A stretch of 64,000 nucleotides of DNA from Microbacterium kunmingense (GCF_023155745.1 NZ_JAKNUS010000001.1:248001-312000); one strand, 5' to 3'. Positions 25,484 to 39,182 are shown, counted from the first letter of the stretch. A program made the numbers and translations. The notes: generated by a model from the letters alone, not told the origin.

Positions 25484-27138
25484 ACATCCTGACGATGGGC
25501 GACCGGGCGGTCCTCGTCGAGGTGGCGGGACTCGACGAGGTGCTGGCGCTGCACGGCCGCCTCGTGGCATCCGTCCCCGCCGGCGTCATCGACATCGTCC
25601 CCGCGGCGCGCACGGTGCTCATCACCGTCGATCCCGCGGTGCTGAGCCTCTCACGCGCGCGGGCCTGGGTGACGGATGCCGCGGGCGCGGCCCCACCACG
25701 GGCGGCGGCGGCCGCCGCGGAGGTCGTGCTCGACATCCGCTACGACGGCCCCGATCTCGCCGAGACCGCGGAGCTGCTCGGAGCGTCGGCCTCCGAGTTC
25801 GCGCGGCGCCACGCGGACGCGACGTGGACCGTCGCGTTCACCGGATTCGCGCCCGGGTTCGGGTACCTCGTGAGCGACGAATGGCCCTTCGACGTGCCGC
25901 GGCTGGACACCCCGCGCACCCGCGTGCCGGCCGGAGCGGTGGGGGTGGCGGGGCAGTTCTCGGGGGCGTATCCGCGCGAGACCCCCGGCGGGTGGCGCCT
26001 TCTCGGCACGACCGACGCGCCGCTTTTCGACCCCGCCGCAGAGAACCCGGCGCTCCTCGCGCCGGGAACGCGGGTGCGGTTCCGCCCGGTCGGCGCCGTC
26101 ACCGCGGCACCCGGAGGCGCCGCACCGGTCCCCGTCCCCGCGCCCGGTATGGGGCGCGACTCTCCCTTTGGGGCGGAATCGTCGCGCCCCGACCGGAGAA
26201 ACGCGCCCCGAACGGGGGGGCCGAAGCGCACCCCGGCGGGCGCGGGGGCAGCGAAGGAGGCGGGCGCGGGGGCGATCCGGGTCGAGGAGCCGGGGCTGCT
26301 CGCCACCGTGCAGGATCTCGGCCGGCCGGGGGCCGCGGCTCTCGGCATCGCCCGGTCGGGCGCGATGGACCGCCGGGCGCTCGGCGCCGCGAACCGCCTC
26401 GTCGGAAACCCCGAGGGCGCGGCGGCGATCGAGATCACCCTCGGCGGGTTCCGCGCCGTCGCCCTCGCCGAGCTCTGGTTCGCCGTCACCGGCGGGGGCG
26501 GGCCGCTCCGACTCGCCGGGCGCGACGTCGATCCCTACGTCGCGCACCCGTGGCCCGCCGGTGCCGAGCTCGAGGTCGGGTGGATCGAGCGCGGCGCGCG
26601 CGCATACCTCGCCCTCCGCGGCGGCGTCGAGGCGCCGACGGTCCGCGGCTCGGCGGCCACCGACATCCTCTCGGGCCTCGGACCCGCACGCCTCGCCGCG
26701 GGCACCGTGCTCGCCGTGGGCGCCCACTCCACAACCCCCGTCCCGCCCGCCCCCGACGCCCCGTGGGGCGCGCCCGACGGTGACGATCTCGAGGTCGAGC
26801 TCGCTCCCGGGCCGCGCGCGGACTGGTTCACCGCCGACGCGCGGGCAACGCTCTTCGAGGCGATATGGACGGTCTCGGGCGCCGCCGACCGCGTCGGCAT
26901 CCGCCTCGACGGTCCGGCGCTCGCTCGCGCGCGCCACGGCGAACTCCCGAGCGAGGGAATGGTGCCCGGCGCCCTGCAGGTGCCGCCGTCCGGCCGGCCC
27001 ACGATCCTCGGACCCGACGCCCCCGTCACCGGCGGCTACCCCGTGATCGCGGTCGTGACGGATGCCGCGCGCGACGCGCTCGCTCAGGCCCGGCCGGGCA
27101 GCCGCATCCGCTTCCGCCACGCGCGTCCTCCCGACTGA
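25480..27138 (+). CDS. 5-oxoprolinase subunits B and C fused (PxpB-PxpC)
   Basis: This 552-residue protein joins PxpB (about residues 1-212; MGDRAVLVEV, FTGFAPGFGYL, RTRVPAGAVGVAGQFSG) to PxpC (about residues 267-552; LATVQDLGRPG, SGAMDRRALGAANRLVGN). The two are separate genes in many bacteria. GTG 25480 is chosen because it overlaps the pxpA stop and places the conserved MGDRAV at the normal distance. The roughly 50-residue linker is low-complexity and its DNA contains a palindromic, intergenic-type element (26151-26190). It is probably functional with PxpA as an ATP-dependent 5-oxoprolinase. Confidence 0.9.
   Translation: MNILTMGDRAVLVEVAGLDEVLALHGRLVASVPAGVIDIVPAARTVLITVDPAVLSLSRARAWVTDAAGAAPPRAAAAAAEVVLDIRYDGPDLAETAELLGASASEFARRHADATWTVAFTGFAPGFGYLVSDEWPFDVPRLDTPRTRVPAGAVGVAGQFSGAYPRETPGGWRLLGTTDAPLFDPAAENPALLAPGTRVRFRPVGAVTAAPGGAAPVPVPAPGMGRDSPFGAESSRPDRRNAPRTGGPKRTPAGAGAAKEAGAGAIRVEEPGLLATVQDLGRPGAAALGIARSGAMDRRALGAANRLVGNPEGAAAIEITLGGFRAVALAELWFAVTGGGGPLRLAGRDVDPYVAHPWPAGAELEVGWIERGARAYLALRGGVEAPTVRGSAATDILSGLGPARLAAGTVLAVGAHSTTPVPPAPDAPWGAPDGDDLEVELAPGPRADWFTADARATLFEAIWTVSGAADRVGIRLDGPALARARHGELPSEGMVPGALQVPPSGRPTILGPDAPVTGGYPVIAVVTDAARDALAQARPGSRIRFRHARPPD
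26151..26190. repeat. Inverted repeat inside the PxpB-PxpC linker
   Basis: GGGGCGCGAC (26151-26160) and GTCGCGCCCC (26181-26190) pair perfectly around a 20-base loop containing GGGGCGGAATC, which resembles the GGGGCGAATCG of the 22.5-22.8 kb intergenic repeats. It is translated in frame at about residues 224-237 of the fusion. Confidence 0.6.
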
Positions 27139-27156
27139 CCGCCGCGCGCGCAGGCC

Positions 27157-29826
27157 TCACCAGTGGGCGAGGAGCGCGGCGGCCTCGTCGCGCGCGTCCG
27201 CGGGAAGGGCCAGCGCGATCGCCTCGGCGAGCGTCAGGTCGTTCCCGCGCTGCTCGCCGGCGGCGACCGCCGCGGGATCGGCCGCGCGCATCGCGTCGAG
27301 CTGGGGCGTGTGCACCGTGAACGCCTCGGCGTCGAACACGCCGATGCGGTGACGGATGACCGCCGCGACAGCCGACAGCGCGCCTGCCCGTTCGCCGTCG
27401 CCGCGAGCGGCGGCCACGGCGCACAGCCCTTCCAGTCCGTACGCGATCCCCTCTTCGAAATGCAGGCGCAGCGACACCAGGAGCGTGCGGACGCACTGCG
27501 CCTCGGCCGTGTCGATCTCGCCGCGCACGAGCTGAAGGCGCGCGAGGTGGTTGCCCGCCACCGACGTGGTGAAGAGGTCGCCGCCGGTGGCGGCCGCTGC
27601 GGTCGCGCGATCGAAGTGGGCGAGCGCGTCGGCGGTCTGGCCGCGGAGCCAGGCGAGCCGCCCGCGGGCGACCTCGGTGATGGCCTCGGCCCAGGTGTTG
27701 CCGAGCTCGTGGAGCCTCTCCACCGCAGAGGTCAGCTCGCGATCGGCGGTGTCGAGGTCGGGGAGCTCGAGCTGCAGGCGGGCCGTTGCCCGTGCCGCGA
27801 GCGCCATCGCCGCGGCATCCTCGTCTCCGCTCTCCTCGAAGAGCCGGATGCACTCGCCGAGCCCGGCCACCGCCTCCTCGCTGGGGCGTTGCCACATCTC
27901 GCCCCACAGGGCGAAGAACCACGCGACGGCGCGGGTGTGCGGGGTGATCGGCTGGTCCTTGCCGAGGAGTTCGAGCATCCACACCCGGACCTCGGCGAAG
28001 AAGCCCGCCACCCACCAGTAGATGAGGAGCGACCACGCGAAGTCCCCGGCGTCGTCGAGGCGGCCGGTGTGGATGAGGTGACGCACCGCCGCGCGCAGGT
28101 TCGGCAGGTCGAGCCCCAGCTCCGCGACGGCGTCGGCTTGGCCGGGCCCGCCCAGCCGCGGGGCGATGCGGGCGACGAGGTCGCGATAGTGATCGGCGTG
28201 CGCGGCGCGCACCGCCGCGGCATCCCCCCGTTCCTTCAATCGCCCCACCGCGTATTCGCGCACCAGCGCCAGGAGCGAGAACACGGGGCGACCGGCGACG
28301 TCGACCGGCTTGACCAGCGACGAGTCGACGAGGGCGGCGAGGTCTTCCATCGCGTTCTGCCCCCAGGATCTTCCCCGTCCGATCGCCTCGACCGCGTCGA
28401 AGGTGAACCGGGTGGCGAAGACGCCGAGGTCCTCCAGCAGCGCACGCTGCGAGGGCGGGAGGAGGCTGACGCTCCACTCGATCGTGGCGCGCATCGTGCG
28501 GTGACGGTCGGGAAGGTCGCGCACCGCCGCGGTCAGCAGCGGCAGGCTCTGCTCCAGACGCTCGGCGATCCCGCGCGTACCGAGGACCCGCACCTTGGCC
28601 GCGGCGAGCTCAATCCCCAACGGCAGCCCCTCCAGGCGGCGGCAGATGTCGGCGACGTCCTGCGCGTTGGTGTCGGAGAGGGCGAAGCCGGGACTGACCG
28701 CACCGGCCCGATCGGCGAAGAGACGGCACGCGGGGGTCGCGCGCACGCGTTCGAGCGTCGCCCGGGTCCACGAGTCGGGGACGGGCAGCCCCGAGACGTC
28801 GAACACCTGCTCCCCGCGGATGCGCAGCACGATGCGGCTCGTGACGAGGAAGGTCGCCATGGGCGAGGCGTGGGAGAGGCGCACGAGGAGGGGTGCGGCC
28901 TCGATCACCTGCTCGAAGTTGTCCAGCACCACGAGCACGCGCCGGCCCGACAGGGCGCGCGCGATGCGCTCCTCGAGCGGTGCCTCGCCGTTGTCGCGGA
29001 CCCCGAGGGAGTAGGCGATCGTCGGGACGACCAGACCGGCCTCGAGGACGCCCTCCAGAAGGACGAAGTACACCCCGTCGGGGAAGAGGTCCTCGCTCGC
29101 GCGGGCGACCTCGATCGCCAGCCTGCTCTTGCCCACCCCGCCCGGGCCGATGAGGCTCACCACGTGAGCGGAGCCGGTCAGCAGATCGCGGATCGCCGCG
29201 ACATCCCCCTCCCTCCCGATGGTGGTGGTGTACGGGATGGGGACCTTCGGCGCCGCCACGGGCACGACCTCCGACACCTCGAGATCGGCGGGCGGTCGGG
29301 AGGCGTCGAACCGTTCGGCGAGGAGGGTGGCGAGGTCGTTGCGCACGTGGTCGCGCAGTTCGTCGACCGACGCGAAGGGGAGGTAGGCGGCGGTGTCATC
29401 GGCGCGGATCCGGTCGATGAGCTCTTCCAGGCGCGGATCGCGGCCCGTCGATGCGCGGATGTAGATCAGCTTCGGCATGTCGCGTGGCGCGAGGTTGTAC
29501 TCGTCCTCGAGGCCCGAGACCTGATCGTCCGGGGCCACCCACCCGTAGCTGTCGCCGTAGATCCCCACGAACACGTCGCTCTGCGCGAGGTAGGAGCGGT
29601 AGAGCGCGCGGGGAGGGTGCGGCCGCGCGCCGAGCTCGAACATCACCGGCGCCAGCCGCAGGCTCTCGATGGCCTCGCGGACGGCGACCCGCTCATCGGC
29701 GAGTTCGCGCAGCGTGGAGCTGACGAAGATCCTCAGGCGCTGGTCGGGCGTGCGGATCACCCGCTCCCGCCCCGCCCCGGTCGCGGACTCGACGAATCCC
29801 GCGGTGGCGGCGTCGCCCCCCGTCAT
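27157..29826 (-). CDS. STAND NTPase: DUF4062 - NB-ARC - TPR-like repeats
   Basis: This 889-residue protein begins with a DUF4062 domain (about residues 30-150; RLRIFVSSTLRELADERVA, YLAQSDVFVGIYGDSYGW), continues with an AfsR-like NB-ARC NTPase (Walker A GPGGVGKSRL near residue 226, Walker B RVLVVLDNFEQV near 298, and GLPLGIELAAA), and ends with about 330 residues of helical TPR-like repeats. Such STAND proteins act as ligand-triggered switches in regulation or defence. No SARP DNA-binding domain is present, so DUF4062 is the likely output or scaffold. ATG 29826 is chosen because a clear promoter lies just upstream, between it and the far end of the open frame; GTG 29859 is an alternative. Function unknown. 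Confidence 0.85.
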   Translation of the reverse strand: MTGGDAATAGFVESATGAGRERVIRTPDQRLRIFVSSTLRELADERVAVREAIESLRLAPVMFELGARPHPPRALYRSYLAQSDVFVGIYGDSYGWVAPDDQVSGLEDEYNLAPRDMPKLIYIRASTGRDPRLEELIDRIRADDTAAYLPFASVDELRDHVRNDLATLLAERFDASRPPADLEVSEVVPVAAPKVPIPYTTTIGREGDVAAIRDLLTGSAHVVSLIGPGGVGKSRLAIEVARASEDLFPDGVYFVLLEGVLEAGLVVPTIAYSLGVRDNGEAPLEERIARALSGRRVLVVLDNFEQVIEAAPLLVRLSHASPMATFLVTSRIVLRIRGEQVFDVSGLPVPDSWTRATLERVRATPACRLFADRAGAVSPGFALSDTNAQDVADICRRLEGLPLGIELAAAKVRVLGTRGIAERLEQSLPLLTAAVRDLPDRHRTMRATIEWSVSLLPPSQRALLEDLGVFATRFTFDAVEAIGRGRSWGQNAMEDLAALVDSSLVKPVDVAGRPVFSLLALVREYAVGRLKERGDAAAVRAAHADHYRDLVARIAPRLGGPGQADAVAELGLDLPNLRAAVRHLIHTGRLDDAGDFAWSLLIYWWVAGFFAEVRVWMLELLGKDQPITPHTRAVAWFFALWGEMWQRPSEEAVAGLGECIRLFEESGDEDAAAMALAARATARLQLELPDLDTADRELTSAVERLHELGNTWAEAITEVARGRLAWLRGQTADALAHFDRATAAAATGGDLFTTSVAGNHLARLQLVRGEIDTAEAQCVRTLLVSLRLHFEEGIAYGLEGLCAVAAARGDGERAGALSAVAAVIRHRIGVFDAEAFTVHTPQLDAMRAADPAAVAAGEQRGNDLTLAEAIALALPADARDEAAALLAHW

Positions 29827-29892
29827 GGAGACATCATGGCGTTCGACGCTCCTCTCCACCAGATCCCGGGGAATGACGGGGGATTTCGCGGG

Positions 29893-29921
29893 GTTATACC
29901 CGAGGAACATCCACTCGTCAA
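29893..29921 (-). promoter_or_regulatory. Sigma-70-type promoter of the STAND gene
   Basis: On the minus strand TTGACG (-35, 29916-29921) and TATAAC (-10, 29893-29898) are 17 bases apart, an almost ideal vegetative promoter. Transcription would start near 29886, leaving a leader of about 60 bases before ATG 29826. Confidence 0.75.
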
Positions 29922-29930
29922 GGATTGCGC

Positions 29931-29959
29931 TGGACACGGCGCGTCATCCGGACTATGCT
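29931..29959 (+). promoter_or_regulatory. Sigma-70-type promoter of rpoB-rpoC
   Basis: TGGACA (-35, 29931-29936) and TATGCT (-10, 29954-29959) are 17 bases apart. The start would be near 29966, giving a leader of about 160 bases to the rpoB start. A small hairpin (30094-30109, AGCCCG/CGGGCT) sits just before the ribosome binding site. The -35 is only 9 bases from that of the divergent STAND gene. Confidence 0.75.
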
Positions 29960-30125
29960 TGTTCCTTGCGCTCTTGGTTTCCCCCTGCCCTCATATGGTG
30001 GTCGGCTGTGACTGCACGCCCCCGCTTCACCGCGGTGCGCGACGTGCAGGCTTCGGGGACGACTGAGCACTCCACCTGACGACAAGGAAACGAAGCCCGA
30101 CACCGGGCTCACGGAGGTTATCCCC

Positions 30126-33623
<3,498 letters not shown>

Positions 33624-33668
33624 TCCGTCGACGCCGACCGCAACCCACTTTTGACAACAGGAGAACTA

Positions 33669-36600
33669 GTGCTCGACGCAACAACGTTTGACGAGCTTCG
33701 CATCGGCCTCGCCACGGCCGACGACATCCGCCGCTGGTCGTTCGGCGAGGTCAAGAAGCCCGAGACCATCAACTACCGCACGCTCAAGCCCGAGAAGGAC
33801 GGCCTCTTCGGAGAGCAGATCTTCGGGCCCAGCCGCGACTGGGAGTGCGCCTGCGGCAAGTACAAGCGCGTCCGCTTCAAGGGCATCGTCTGCGAGCGCT
33901 GCGGCGTGGAGGTCACCAAGTCCTCCGTCCGCCGCGAGCGGATGGGTCACATCGAGCTGGCCGCCCCGGTCACCCACATCTGGTACTTCAAGGGCGTGCC
34001 CTCGCGCCTGGGCTACCTGCTCGACATGGCGCCGAAGGACCTCGAGAAGGTCATCTACTTCGCCGCCTACATGGTGATCTCCGTCGACGAGGAGGCGCGT
34101 CACCGCGACCTCGCCACCCAGGAGAACAACATCCGCCTGGAGATCAAGACGCTCGGCGACCGCCGTGACGCCAAGATCGCCGCGCGCCTGTCCAAGCTGG
34201 AGGAGGAGCTCGCTGCCCTGGAGGCGGAGGGTGCCAAGGCCGACCAGAAGAAGAAGGTCAAGGACGCCGCCGAGAAGGACATGGCGCAGGCCCGCAAGCA
34301 GGCCGACGACGCCATCGCCAAGCTCGAGCGCGTGTGGGAGGACTTCCGCACCCTCGAGGTCGGCTCGCTCAAGGGCGAGGACGAGATCTTCCAGGAGCTG
34401 CAGGACCGCTTCGGTCAGTACTTCGAGGCCCACATGGGCGCCGAGTCGATCAAGCGGCGCCTGGAGTCGTTCGACCTGGCCGCCGAGGCGGAGAGCCTGC
34501 ACCTGCAGATCGCCGAGGGCAAGGGCCAGCGCAAGATCCGCGCGATCAAGCGCCTGAAGGTCGTGAACTCGTTCCTCCAGACCGGCATGAGCCCGGCCTC
34601 GATGGTGCTCGACGTCGTCCCGGTGATCCCGCCGGAGCTGCGCCCGATGGTGCAGCTGGACGGTGGCCGCTTCGCGACATCCGATCTGAACGATCTGTAC
34701 CGTCGCGTGATCAACCGCAACAACCGTCTTCGTCGCCTGATCGATCTCGGCGCTCCCGAGATCATCGTCAACAACGAGAAGCGGATGCTGCAGGAGGCCG
34801 TCGACGCGCTGTTCGACAACGGCCGTCGTGGTCGCCCCGTCACCGGTACCGGGAACCGTGCGCTGAAGTCGCTGTCGGACATGCTGAAGGGCAAGCAGGG
34901 TCGGTTCCGCCAGAACCTGCTCGGAAAGCGTGTCGACTACTCGGGCCGTTCGGTCATCGTCGTCGGTCCCCAGCTGAAGCTGCACCAGTGTGGCCTCCCC
35001 AAGCAGATGGCGCTGGAGCTGTTCAAGCCGTTCGTGATCAAGCGCCTGATCGACCTCGGTCACTCGCAGAACATCAAGGCCGCCAAGCGCGCCGTGGAGC
35101 GCACCCGTCCCGAGGTCTGGGACGTGCTCGAGGAGATCATCCGCGAGCGCCCGGTGCTGCTGAACCGTGCGCCCACCCTGCACCGCCTGGGCATCCAGGC
35201 GTTCGAGCCGCAGCTCGTCGAGGGCAAGGCCATCCAGCTCCACCCGCTCGTGTGTGCGGCGTTCAACGCCGACTTCGACGGTGACCAGATGGCCGTGCAC
35301 CTGCCGCTGTCGGTCGAGGCCCAGGCCGAGGCCCGCATCCTGATGCTCGCCTCGAACAACATCCTGAAGCCCTCGGATGGCCGTCCGGTGACCCTGCCCT
35401 CGCAGGACATGATCATCGGCCTCCACCACCTCACCACGGTGAAGGAGGGCGCCGCGGGCGAGGGTCGCGTGTTCGGCTCTGTCTCCGAGGCGATCCTGGC
35501 CAAGGACGAGGGCACCCTCGACCTGCAGGCGAAGGTCCGCATCCGGGTTCCGGGGCTCACCTTCCTCGAGGGCGAGGCCCCCGAGGGCTACGAGCGCCAC
35601 GGTCTCGTCGACACCTCGCTCGGCCAGGCGATCTTCAACGACGCGCTGCCCAAGGGCTACCCGTTCGTGCGCGAGCAGGCCGACAAGGGCAAGCTCTCGC
35701 AGATCGTCAACAAGCTCGCCGAGGAGTACCCCAAGGTGGAGGTCGCCGCGACGCTCGACCGCATCAAGGACGCCGGCTTCTACTGGGCCACGCGTTCGGG
35801 TGTGACGGTCGCCCTCAGCGACATCCTCACCCCGCCCAACAAGGCGGAGATCGTGGGGCGCTACGAGAAGCAGGCCGCGAAGGTCCAGTCGCAGTTCGAG
35901 AAGGGTCTCACCACCGACGCCGAGCGTCGTCAGGAGCTCATCAAGATCTGGACCGAGGCGACCGACGAGGTCCAGAAGGCGATGCGGGACAACTTCCCGG
36001 CCGACAACACCATCAACCGCATGGTGTCGTCGGGTGCCCGTGGTAACTGGCTGCAGATCCGGAACATCGCCGGTATGCGAGGCCTGGTGAACAACCCCAA
36101 GGGTGAGATCATCCCGCGTCCGATCATCTCCTCGTACCGCGAGGGGCTGTCGGTGGCGGAGTACTTCATCGCCACGCACGGTGCCCGTAAGGGTCTGGCC
36201 GACACCGCCCTGCGTACCGCCGACTCCGGGTACCTCACCCGGCGCCTCGTGGACGTCTCGCAGGATGTCATCATCCGCGAGGAGGACTGCGGCACGTCCA
36301 AGGGTCTGGAGCTGCCGATCGCCGCTCCCGGCTTCGACGGCACCCTGGTCAAGGACGCCAACGTCGAGAACTCCGTGTTCGCGCGCACCCTCGCGGCCGA
36401 TGTCGTCAGCCCCTCCGGCGAGGTCCTCGCCGCCGCGGGCTCCGACGTCGGTGACGTCGTCATCAACGCGCTGGTCGAGGCGGGTGTCGAGACCATCAAG
36501 GTGCGCTCGGTGCTCACCTGCGACTCCGCTGTCGGTGTCTGCGCCCGCTGCTACGGCCGCTCGCTCGCCACGGGCAAGATGGTCGACATCGGCGAGGCCG

Positions 36601-37538
36601 TGGGCATCATCGCGGCCCAGTCGATCGGTGAGCCCGGTACCCAGCTGACGATGCGTACCTTCCACACCGGTGGGTCGGCGTCGGCGGATGACATCACGCA
36701 GGGTCTGCCCCGCGTGCAGGAGCTCTTCGAGGCCCGTACCCCGAAGGGTGCGTCCCCGATCGCCGAGGCCGACGGCCGCATCACGATCGAGGAGACCGAC
36801 AAGAGCAAGAAGATCATCCTCACGCCCGACTCTGGCGACGAGCCGGTGGTCTACCCGGTGCTCAAGCGCGCGACGCTGCTGGTCGAGGACGGTCAGCACG
36901 TCACCGTCGGTCAGCCCCTGCAGGTCGGCACGCTCGACCCCAAGGAGGTCATGCGTGTCATGGGTGCCCGCGAGGTGCAGAAGTACCTCGTCAACGGCGT
37001 CCAGGGCGTGTACCGCTCGCAGGGTGTGCCGATCCACGACAAGCACATCGAGGTCATCGTGCGCCAGATGCTGCGGAAGGTCACCGTGGTCGACCACGGC
37101 GACACCACGCTGCTCCCCGGCGAGCTGGTCGACCTCAAGCGCTACCAGGGCATCAACCGCGAGGCCGTCGCCTCCGGCAAGCGCCCGGCGTCGGGTCGTC
37201 CCGAGCTCATGGGTATCACCAAGGCGTCGCTCGCGACCGAGTCGTGGCTGTCGGCCGCGTCGTTCCAGGAGACCACGCGTGTTCTCACGCAGGCCGCCAT
37301 GGAGGGCAAGAGCGACCCGCTGGTGGGCCTGAAGGAGAACGTCATCATCGGAAAGCTCATCCCCGCCGGCACCGGCCTTGCGAAGTACCGCAACGTCGTG
37401 GTCGAGGCGACGGAGGAGGCGAAGAGCGAGCGGTACCCCAACCGCATCTTCGCGTCGGACGGCGCCTACAGCGACGCCGACCTGAGCTACGTCGACTTCG
37501 ACAGCTTCTCCACGGACGACTTCGGCACCTACAACTGA
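33669..37538 (+). CDS. rpoC: DNA-directed RNA polymerase beta' subunit
   Basis: This 1289-residue subunit has the N-terminal zinc site ([20 protein letters not shown]), the catalytic magnesium motif [12 protein letters not shown] near residue 534, the second zinc site (DCGTSKG and [13 protein letters not shown]), and the trigger-loop region ending [19 protein letters not shown] 33669 is chosen because AGGAG lies 5 bases ahead and [13 protein letters not shown] is the usual actinobacterial start; a TTG 18 bases upstream overlaps the ribosome binding site. A strong terminator follows at 37572. Confidence 0.99.
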   Translation: MLDATTFDELRIGLATADDIRRWSFGEVKKPETINYRTLKPEKDGLFGEQIFGPSRDWECACGKYKRVRFKGIVCERCGVEVTKSSVRRERMGHIELAAPVTHIWYFKGVPSRLGYLLDMAPKDLEKVIYFAAYMVISVDEEARHRDLATQENNIRLEIKTLGDRRDAKIAARLSKLEEELAALEAEGAKADQKKKVKDAAEKDMAQARKQADDAIAKLERVWEDFRTLEVGSLKGEDEIFQELQDRFGQYFEAHMGAESIKRRLESFDLAAEAESLHLQIAEGKGQRKIRAIKRLKVVNSFLQTGMSPASMVLDVVPVIPPELRPMVQLDGGRFATSDLNDLYRRVINRNNRLRRLIDLGAPEIIVNNEKRMLQEAVDALFDNGRRGRPVTGTGNRALKSLSDMLKGKQGRFRQNLLGKRVDYSGRSVIVVGPQLKLHQCGLPKQMALELFKPFVIKRLIDLGHSQNIKAAKRAVERTRPEVWDVLEEIIRERPVLLNRAPTLHRLGIQAFEPQLVEGKAIQLHPLVCAAFNADFDGDQMAVHLPLSVEAQAEARILMLASNNILKPSDGRPVTLPSQDMIIGLHHLTTVKEGAAGEGRVFGSVSEAILAKDEGTLDLQAKVRIRVPGLTFLEGEAPEGYERHGLVDTSLGQAIFNDALPKGYPFVREQADKGKLSQIVNKLAEEYPKVEVAATLDRIKDAGFYWATRSGVTVALSDILTPPNKAEIVGRYEKQAAKVQSQFEKGLTTDAERRQELIKIWTEATDEVQKAMRDNFPADNTINRMVSSGARGNWLQIRNIAGMRGLVNNPKGEIIPRPIISSYREGLSVAEYFIATHGARKGLADTALRTADSGYLTRRLVDVSQDVIIREEDCGTSKGLELPIAAPGFDGTLVKDANVENSVFARTLAADVVSPSGEVLAAAGSDVGDVVINALVEAGVETIKVRSVLTCDSAVGVCARCYGRSLATGKMVDIGEAVGIIAAQSIGEPGTQLTMRTFHTGGSASADDITQGLPRVQELFEARTPKGASPIAEADGRITIEETDKSKKIILTPDSGDEPVVYPVLKRATLLVEDGQHVTVGQPLQVGTLDPKEVMRVMGAREVQKYLVNGVQGVYRSQGVPIHDKHIEVIVRQMLRKVTVVDHGDTTLLPGELVDLKRYQGINREAVASGKRPASGRPELMGITKASLATESWLSAASFQETTRVLTQAAMEGKSDPLVGLKENVIIGKLIPAGTGLAKYRNVVVEATEEAKSERYPNRIFASDGAYSDADLSYVDFDSFSTDDFGTYN

Positions 37539-37571
37539 GTCGAGGCGGGTCTCGTCGAACCCCGCACCACC

Positions 37572-37600
37572 GAAGGGCCCCGGCATCGCCGGGGCCCTTC
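37572..37600 (+). terminator. Intrinsic terminator of rpoB-rpoC
   Basis: A perfect 13-bp stem (37572-37584 with 37588-37600) closes on a 3-base ATC loop, 34 bases after the rpoC stop. The stem is GC-rich, with a short mixed T/C stretch after it. Confidence 0.85.
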
Positions 37601-37690
37601 GCGTTGCCGGCGGGGGAGGTGCGCGACGCGCGGCGAGCCGTACCAGGCGGCGCCCGTGCGCCGCCGTACCGTGGATCCGGAGGTGGAAAG

Positions 37691-38308
37691 GTGGCGCGCA
37701 TCCCGGGTCGGAGCCTGTGGCTCTCCGCCCCGGTCGGACTTCTCTGCGCGGCGGTTGTCGCAGCACTGGTGTGGCTGGCCGCCCCGATGGTTCCGACCGT
37801 GGTGACCTGGGCCGGCGACACCCTCCGGGCCGCCACCGCCCGCGCCGAGGCAGCGGCCCCCGACGATCCCCTCGTGGCCGCCCTCGCCGGCGAGGCGCCG
37901 CTGGACTGTCGCGACATCTACCCCGACGACCTGTGGCGTCAGCTGGCGTGGTTCCCCGGTGCCCTCCTCGCGCAATCGGCGGCGGTCCCCGAGACGGCCG
38001 CGCCGCCCCTCGTCGACGCGCTCGCCCCCGACATCCGCATCTCCTGCCGCTGGCACACCAGAGACGGCGCGACCCTGCAGACGGCGCTCGCCACCGTCGC
38101 CCCCGACGCCGTCGCTGCTGGCGAAGCGGCGCTGCGCGCCGCCGGCTTCGCGTGCACCGCCGCGGCGCCGGGCACGACCTGCAGCCGGACGGCCGGCGAC
38201 TTCGTCGAGACCCACGTCTTCCGCGACGGGTGGTGGCTCGTCAGCGTCGAGGGCGGCTGGCACCCCGAGGACTACGCAGGCCGCATCGCAGCCCGACTCT
38301 GGGGGTGA
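37691..38308 (+). CDS. Membrane-anchored hypothetical protein, paralogue of 38346-38966
   Basis: This 205-residue protein has an N-terminal membrane segment (about residues 9-31; LWLSAPVGLLCAAVVAALVWLA shortened) and an extracytoplasmic domain with paired cysteines (LDCRD, ISCRW, FACTA, TTCSR). GTG 37691 has GGAGGTGG ahead. Its C-terminal pattern CxW..T.L.T...GF.C..GT.C...FRD.WW...LW closely follows that of the convergent lipoprotein gene, so the two are diverged duplicates. Function unknown. Confidence 0.7.
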   Translation: MARIPGRSLWLSAPVGLLCAAVVAALVWLAAPMVPTVVTWAGDTLRAATARAEAAAPDDPLVAALAGEAPLDCRDIYPDDLWRQLAWFPGALLAQSAAVPETAAPPLVDALAPDIRISCRWHTRDGATLQTALATVAPDAVAAGEAALRAAGFACTAAAPGTTCSRTAGDFVETHVFRDGWWLVSVEGGWHPEDYAGRIAARLWG

Positions 38309-38345
38309 CGGGCGAAGACGGCTGCCCCGGCGTCATCCCGCTCTC

Positions 38346-38966
38346 TCAGCCCGCGGGCCAGATCGCCGACACGATCGAGGACGTGTAGCCGCTCGGCGCC
38401 AGATTCGAGTACGAGGTGTCGATCAGCAGGTCGTCGCGCCAGAAGAGCGTCCGCCCGTTCGTGACGGGATACTGCTCGCTCTCCCACGTCTTCTCGCACC
38501 GCGTGCCGCCGTCGGGGGTGTAGCAGGTGAATCCCTCCTCGGCGGCGAGCCCGTTGAGCAGATCGAGTGCCGGGCCGCGGTTCATCGGGACGTACGAGGT
38601 CTCCAGGAACGTGGTGTCGGCCTGCGGATAGCGCCAGAGGCACACGAGCGACCCGTCGGACTGCGGCCCGAGCTCACCGCCGCCCGTGGGATCGTTCAGC
38701 GGAATGCCTTCGAGCTGCGCGAGCACCCCCTCCGACAGCGGCGCCTCGCAGTCCTCGGGCACGGCGGCAGCGCCGACGGCCGTGGTCGGCGTGGGGGTGG
38801 GTGAGGGCGAAGGGGAATCGGATGCCACGGGGGACGGTGTCGCGCCGGCGTCGGCCGTGGGGGCGGTCATCGTCCTGTCGTACCCCTCCGGCGCGCAGCC
38901 ACCGAGTGCCGTAGTCAGAAGAAGGACGGATGCCGCCGCTGCCGCGACGACCGCACGGTGCGCCAT
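38346..38966 (-). CDS. Hypothetical lipoprotein, paralogue of 37691-38308
   Basis: This 206-residue protein has a lipoprotein signal (MAHRAVVAAAAASVLLLTT, lipobox ALGGC) and a Ser/Pro/Thr-rich spacer of about 35 residues that would lift the domain off the membrane. The globular domain contains CLWRYPQADTTFLET, GFTCYTPDGGTRCEK and TLFWRDDLLIDTSYS, matching the cysteine spacing of the neighbouring convergent gene. It is on the cell surface; role unknown. Confidence 0.75.
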   Translation of the reverse strand: MAHRAVVAAAAASVLLLTTALGGCAPEGYDRTMTAPTADAGATPSPVASDSPSPSPTPTPTTAVGAAAVPEDCEAPLSEGVLAQLEGIPLNDPTGGGELGPQSDGSLVCLWRYPQADTTFLETSYVPMNRGPALDLLNGLAAEEGFTCYTPDGGTRCEKTWESEQYPVTNGRTLFWRDDLLIDTSYSNLAPSGYTSSIVSAIWPAG

Positions 38967-39033
38967 GGCCCCACTGTACGAAGGTGTCAGGCGGGCCGCC
39001 GGAAGACGCGCGGGAGAGCGGACCCGCTGCCAT

Positions 39034-39049
39034 ATTCCCTGCGGGGAAT
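39034..39049. repeat. Small hairpin in the 38967-39182 gap
   Basis: ATTCCC and GGGAAT pair around a TGCG loop. A weak TAGTTT (39137-39142) downstream could be the -10 box for the 39183 gene. Nothing else was recognised in this 216-base gap. Confidence 0.35.
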
Positions 39050-39182
39050 GCCGCGGAAGCGGCGGTGACGGGCCGGATCGGCGAATCGGAACGCCGCCGC
39101 GCGGCACGCCTGCGCGGTTCCAGGCCCCGGTGCCGCTAGTTTCGCTCTGCGGGACGCCAGTCCCGCGTGAGGAGTGCGAACG

